DNA of 18,974 bases, taken from contig JANYGR010000190.1 of NCBI GenBank assembly GCA_025359355.1, forward strand, positions 1-18,974. Reading direction: 5' to 3'. Position numbers and translations under genes: made by a program. The notes under the pieces are model-generated. The model searched no databases. It was given only the letters and a program-made list of their open reading frames with translations, and was not told where the DNA came from. This DNA comes from Bacteroidota bacterium. GTDB lineage: Bacteria > Bacteroidota > Bacteroidia > B-17B0 > Aurantibacillaceae. Within the stretch, counting starts at the first letter, position 1; each line of letters opens with the position of its first letter. Positions 15,231 to 18,974 of the stretch are shown here, piece by piece.

Positions 15231-16676
15231 TTATCTCCATCCTCCACCTAATGCTTGATAAATAGAAATCATCGCATTCATTTGTAGCTTTTTGGTTTCA
15301 ATCAATTCTATTTTCGATTCCAAGGCATCACGTTGCGTTAATAATACCTCCATATAATCTGCTCTTGCTGATTTAAATAAGGTTGTAGAAATGTCAATTG
15401 ACTCTGTCAACGCTTGTACTTGTTTTTCTTTTAACTCATAACTTTTTTTCAAATTACTAATATTCGATAATTGATTTACAACTTCAATGTGCGCTCTTAA
15501 TATAGCACGCTCATAATTGTAAACAGCTTGTACTTGTTTTGAATTAGCAGAATAAAAATTGGCTTTGATTGCATTTCTATTAATTAATGGCGCTACCAAA
15601 TCTCCAGCTAAAGAATACAATAACGATTGAGGTGATTGTATTAAATATTGAGGATTAAATGCACGATAACCCGCTCCAGCAGTAATAATAAAAGAAGGAT
15701 AAAATTCAGCTCTTGCCGCCTTTACATCTAATTTAGCAGCCATTAGCCCCAATTCAGCTTGTTTGATATCCGTACGATTGGATAATAACTGAGAAGGAAC
15801 ACCCGAATGAATAGTGTCTATGACTATATCAGTGAATCCAGCAGAATTTCTTGTAACAGCTTGTGGAAATCTACCAACTAAAAAATTAAGTCTGTTTTCG
15901 GTAACTGTAATTTGTTGCATGATGTAGTATAATCGGCTTTGGTTTTTTAGTACCTCTGCTTCAAACCTTCGTACTGCTAATTCAGTTACTCTGGCAGATT
16001 GTTTCTCTAGTTTTACGATCTCAAGTGAATTTTGATAAAGTTCAATGTTCTTTTTCAAAATATCTAATTGATTATCTAAGGCAACTAATTCGTAATATGA
16101 ATTAGCAATCTCGGAAATCAAATGAGTTACCATAAAGTTTTTTCCTTCTACTGTAGATAGATATCTGTATACCGCTGATTTTTTAGCATTACGCAACTTC
16201 TTCCAAATATCTACTTCCCAAGAAACATTAACGCCAAACATATAATTTTGCAAAGGATCTGGAAATGCTTTTCCAGGCATGATGTCGTTTGTAGCATCGC
16301 TAGCACCTTGGCTTGTATATCTACCAACCTTGTCTACACCTGCGCCAGCACCAGCATTCATAAATGGTAAGTAAGCTCCCTTTCGAGCTCTTACTTCATT
16401 ATTTGCAATTTTTATTTCTTGTAAAATAATGTTCAGTTCCTGATTTTTTGTCAAAGCTGAATCAATAAGCACAGAAAGTTGAGGATCTTTAAAAAAGTCT
16501 TTCCATTTAGTTTTTGCTGTATTGATACTGTCTTTTGACGAATTGTAACTTTCAGGAACAGTTTTATTCTCTGTTTTATTAACAATGGCTAAGTTTTTAC
16601 AAGCCAAAATTGTTAACGATACGCAGGCTATTCCTGCGTATCTATATATAATATTTTTATTTTTCATGTTCTTCAT
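15231..16676 (-). CDS. Outer-membrane efflux lipoprotein (NodT/CusC/OprM family)
   Basis: TolC-type trimeric channel subunit of an RND efflux pump. From the ATG at 16676 the protein has 481 residues and starts MKNMKNKNIIYRYAGIACV; the lipobox LTILAC gives a lipidated cysteine at residue 26. The ATG at 16667 is an equally good start; a longer ORF to 16715 would place 13 odd residues before the signal. Family features include WKDFFKDPQLSVLIDSAL near the N-terminus, VSWEVDIWKKLRNAKKSA, the NRTDIKQAELGLMAAKLDV segment, and the duplicated helical hairpin pattern, ending with YQALGGGWR. The start overlaps the pump gene by up to 20 bases, so the two are translationally coupled. Confidence 0.93.
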   Translation of the reverse strand: MKNMKNKNIIYRYAGIACVSLTILACKNLAIVNKTENKTVPESYNSSKDSINTAKTKWKDFFKDPQLSVLIDSALTKNQELNIILQEIKIANNEVRARKGAYLPFMNAGAGAGVDKVGRYTSQGASDATNDIMPGKAFPDPLQNYMFGVNVSWEVDIWKKLRNAKKSAVYRYLSTVEGKNFMVTHLISEIANSYYELVALDNQLDILKKNIELYQNSLEIVKLEKQSARVTELAVRRFEAEVLKNQSRLYYIMQQITVTENRLNFLVGRFPQAVTRNSAGFTDIVIDTIHSGVPSQLLSNRTDIKQAELGLMAAKLDVKAARAEFYPSFIITAGAGYRAFNPQYLIQSPQSLLYSLAGDLVAPLINRNAIKANFYSANSKQVQAVYNYERAILRAHIEVVNQLSNISNLKKSYELKEKQVQALTESIDISTTLFKSARADYMEVLLTQRDALESKIELIETKKLQMNAMISIYQALGGGWR

Positions 16677-18974
16677 TTTCTTCGCTTTGTGGAAAATCAT
16701 CAATTTTATGGACAAGTTCTTCGGTTAAAGAGCTGTCTTCTTCACCTTTGATTAGTTTGCGACCTTCCGCCATAGAACCAAAAATATAGTACAATCCAGG
16801 AACAATGATAACTCCGAATATAGTACCGAATAACATTCCACCTAAAGCAGAAGTACCAATTGTTTTGTTACCAATGGCGCCAGCACCATGAGCAAGAACT
16901 AAAGGAATTAATCCTGCGATAAATGCAAACGACGTCATTAAGATGGGACGGAAACGCACTCTGGCTCCTTCAATGGCCGATTCGATAACGGTTGCGCCCT
17001 GCCGTTGTTTTTGAACGGCAAACTCAACAATCAACACGGCATTCTTACCGAGCAAACCAACCAACATTACCAATCCTACTTGCGCGTAAATATCATTTGC
17101 TAAGCCAAAGCTCTTAATTAATAAGAATGATCCGAAAATCCCTGCTGGTAAAGATAATACAACCGACAATGGAATAATAAAACTTTCGTATTGAGCAGCT
17201 AAAACAAAATATACAAACACTAATACAATGATAAAAATATAGATGGCTTCATTACCACGTCTAGTTTCATCATAAGATAAAGCTGCCCAGTCGATGTCGT
17301 AACCGTGAGGCAACGTTTTTGCAGCAACTTCTTTTACAGCGTCAATTGCTTCACCACTACTATAGCCAGTTGCGGGCCCACCTCTAATAGCGGCAGTGTT
17401 GTACATATTATAATGGTTAATTTCATTAGCGCCTTGTTTCTTTTTAATTTTCATGAAAGCAGAAAATGGTACCATCTCATCACGATTATTTTTTACATAT
17501 AAATTCATGATATCTGATGGAAGTCGTCTGTACTCAGGTGCTGCTTGAACAAACACTTTAAAGAAACGTTGATATTTAATAAAACCAAGTTCGTAAGTAC
17601 TACCAACAAAAATAGATAACGTATTCATGGCATTACCAATCGTTACGCCCTTTTGCATGGCGGCTTGATTATCAATATCAATTTCATATTGAGGATAATT
17701 AGCACTAAAGAATGTAAATAAACCTGTTATTTCTTTACGCTCTTTCATTTCACGAATAAAATCATTGGTAACTTTTTCCAATTGCTTGTAATCGCCACTA
17801 TTGGTTTTATCTAATAATTGTAGGGCAAAACCACCAGCAGCACCAAATCCAGGAATAGCGGGCGGATCAAAGAATTCGATAGTTGCTCCAGGAATTGCTT
17901 TTGCTTTTATTTCTAACTCTTTAATAATATCTTTTACAGAGTTTTTTCGTTCCGACCAATTTTTTAAATTGATCAAACAAGTACCGGCATTTGATCCACG
18001 CCCTTCTGTTAATACCTCGTATCCTGCAATAGAAGAAACAGATTTTACACCTTCAACTTTCTGAATAATTTCTACTAATCTATTAGATAAGTCATTCGTT
18101 CTTTCTAAGGTTGAACCTGGAGGGGTTTGAATAATAGCGTATAACATCCCTTGATCTTCACTTGGTACAAAGCCCGAAGGAAGGTTGTTACTTATTAAAA
18201 CAATACCAATAGAAAAGGCAGCAAATAAACCAATAGTCACTAATTTGCGATGAGCGATTAAACGTAATAACCAAACATACTTTCCTGTTAGTTTTTCAAA
18301 TCCTCTATTAAAACTATCTAAAAAACGATTCAGCCATGTTTTCTTTCTTGGTTGTCCATGATTATTTTTCAAAATCATAGCACACAATACAGGCGTTACC
18401 GTAAGCGCTACAACACCTGAAAGCACAATAGCAGACGCCATTGTAATAGAGAACTGACGATAGAATGTACCAACAGGACCTGACATAAATGATACTGGAA
18501 CAAACACGGCTACCATTAATAAAGTGATGGCAATTACAGCTCCGCTAATTTCTCCAATAACTTTTCGTACAGCATTATAAGGCGAGAGATGCTCTTCTTC
18601 CATCTTAGCATGAACGGCCTCGACGACGACAATGGCATCATCTACCACAATACCAATGGCTAATACAAGGGCAAACAATGTTACCATGTTTATGGTTAGT
18701 CCAAATAATTGCATACAGAAGAAGGCTCCAATTAATGAGATTGGAACAGCTAGTGTAGGAATCAACGTTGAACGCCAATCTCCTAAGAAAATAAACACAA
18801 CTAATGCTACCAAGATGAAGGCATCTCTTAATGTATGAACCACATTTTCGATAGAAGCATCTAAGAAATTGGAAACGTCGTAACTCACTTCATAATCCAT
18901 TCCGGGAGGAAATGATTTCTTAAGTTCGTCTAATTTACTTTTTACTTTTTCAATTACTTCACTAGCATTACTTC
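16657..18974 (-). CDS. RND (HAE1/AcrB-type) efflux pump inner-membrane subunit (5' end cut by window edge)
   Basis: Proton-driven multidrug-type transporter. The frame stays open to the right edge and continues upstream of the ATG at 18900 (reading SNASEVIEKVKSKLDELKKS), so the gene begins outside the window; roughly 280 N-terminal residues are missing. Visible are the second half of the first porter region, TM helices starting TLRDAFILVALVVFIFLG, the proton-relay aspartates in GIVVDDAIVVVEAV, GPVGTFYRQFSITMASAIVLS, the docking/porter domain of the second repeat, and the TM10 lysine in LVGLLGKNAVLIVEFA. Hydrophobic rather than metal-relay features favour the HAE1 (drug/hydrophobe) class over the heavy-metal class. 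The membrane-fusion partner is probably upstream, outside the window. Confidence 0.95.
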   Translation of the reverse strand, partial: SNASEVIEKVKSKLDELKKSFPPGMDYEVSYDVSNFLDASIENVVHTLRDAFILVALVVFIFLGDWRSTLIPTLAVPISLIGAFFCMQLFGLTINMVTLFALVLAIGIVVDDAIVVVEAVHAKMEEEHLSPYNAVRKVIGEISGAVIAITLLMVAVFVPVSFMSGPVGTFYRQFSITMASAIVLSGVVALTVTPVLCAMILKNNHGQPRKKTWLNRFLDSFNRGFEKLTGKYVWLLRLIAHRKLVTIGLFAAFSIGIVLISNNLPSGFVPSEDQGMLYAIIQTPPGSTLERTNDLSNRLVEIIQKVEGVKSVSSIAGYEVLTEGRGSNAGTCLINLKNWSERKNSVKDIIKELEIKAKAIPGATIEFFDPPAIPGFGAAGGFALQLLDKTNSGDYKQLEKVTNDFIREMKERKEITGLFTFFSANYPQYEIDIDNQAAMQKGVTIGNAMNTLSIFVGSTYELGFIKYQRFFKVFVQAAPEYRRLPSDIMNLYVKNNRDEMVPFSAFMKIKKKQGANEINHYNMYNTAAIRGGPATGYSSGEAIDAVKEVAAKTLPHGYDIDWAALSYDETRRGNEAIYIFIIVLVFVYFVLAAQYESFIIPLSVVLSLPAGIFGSFLLIKSFGLANDIYAQVGLVMLVGLLGKNAVLIVEFAVQKQRQGATVIESAIEGARVRFRPILMTSFAFIAGLIPLVLAHGAGAIGNKTIGTSALGGMLFGTIFGVIIVPGLYYIFGSMAEGRKLIKGEEDSSLTEELVHKIDDFPQSEENEEHEK

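Overview
The window looks like chromosomal DNA from a low-GC member of the Bacteroidota. The support is a secreted metalloprotease with a type IX secretion (Por) sorting tail, a Bacteroidota-type thiamine operon, A-rich leaders instead of strong Shine-Dalgarno sites, TAnnTTTG-like promoter boxes, and two intergenic repeat families of a style common in this phylum. No genus can be named from sequence alone.

Left part (1-7351, all minus strand): a thiamine pyrophosphate biosynthesis operon read right to left. It begins with a TPP riboswitch and a hairpin over the first start codon, followed by thiS, thiC, a GIY-YIG/TenI-like fusion, thiD, thiE, thiG, a GxxExxY gene and thiH (cut by the left edge). 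ThiC makes the pyrimidine and ThiD phosphorylates it. ThiS, ThiG and ThiH make the thiazole. The TenI-like protein probably aromatises the thiazole, and ThiE joins the two halves. A thiF-type adenylyltransferase is not in the window and may lie to the left.

The most interesting feature is that this operon carries two unrelated repeat families, each associated with a small nuclease-like gene. Family B is a roughly 100-bp imperfect palindrome with ends TTTCTCGCAGA/TCTGCGAGAAA. Three gene-free copies (1439-1544, 3765-3864, 6888-6970) and one copy with a GxxExxY (PD-(D/E)XK-like) gene in its centre (913-1421) all lie in one orientation between thi genes. Family A is a short palindrome with core CTGAGCGGAGTCGAAG, present in seven copies at 3154-5009. 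Two inverted copies bracket a GIY-YIG nuclease domain that is fused in frame to the TenI-like protein. Two more copies lie inside the thiD reading frame. The arrangement suggests two parallel nuclease-plus-palindrome mobile units, loosely comparable to REP/RAYT pairs, that also changed the ends and loops of thiamine enzymes.

Middle part (7411-14761): a divergent SpoIIE/RsbU-type phosphatase gene with a TTG start, a lipoprotein MsrBA methionine sulfoxide reductase fusion (minus), an M43-type metalloprotease with PKD and type IX sorting domains (plus), uvrB 12 bases behind it (plus, TTG start), and a convergent DUF4833-like gene (minus).

Right part (14762-18974): an intergenic stretch with a clear terminator, then an RND efflux pair on the minus strand. 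An outer-membrane lipoprotein channel overlaps the end of an AcrB-like inner-membrane pump gene that runs off the right edge.
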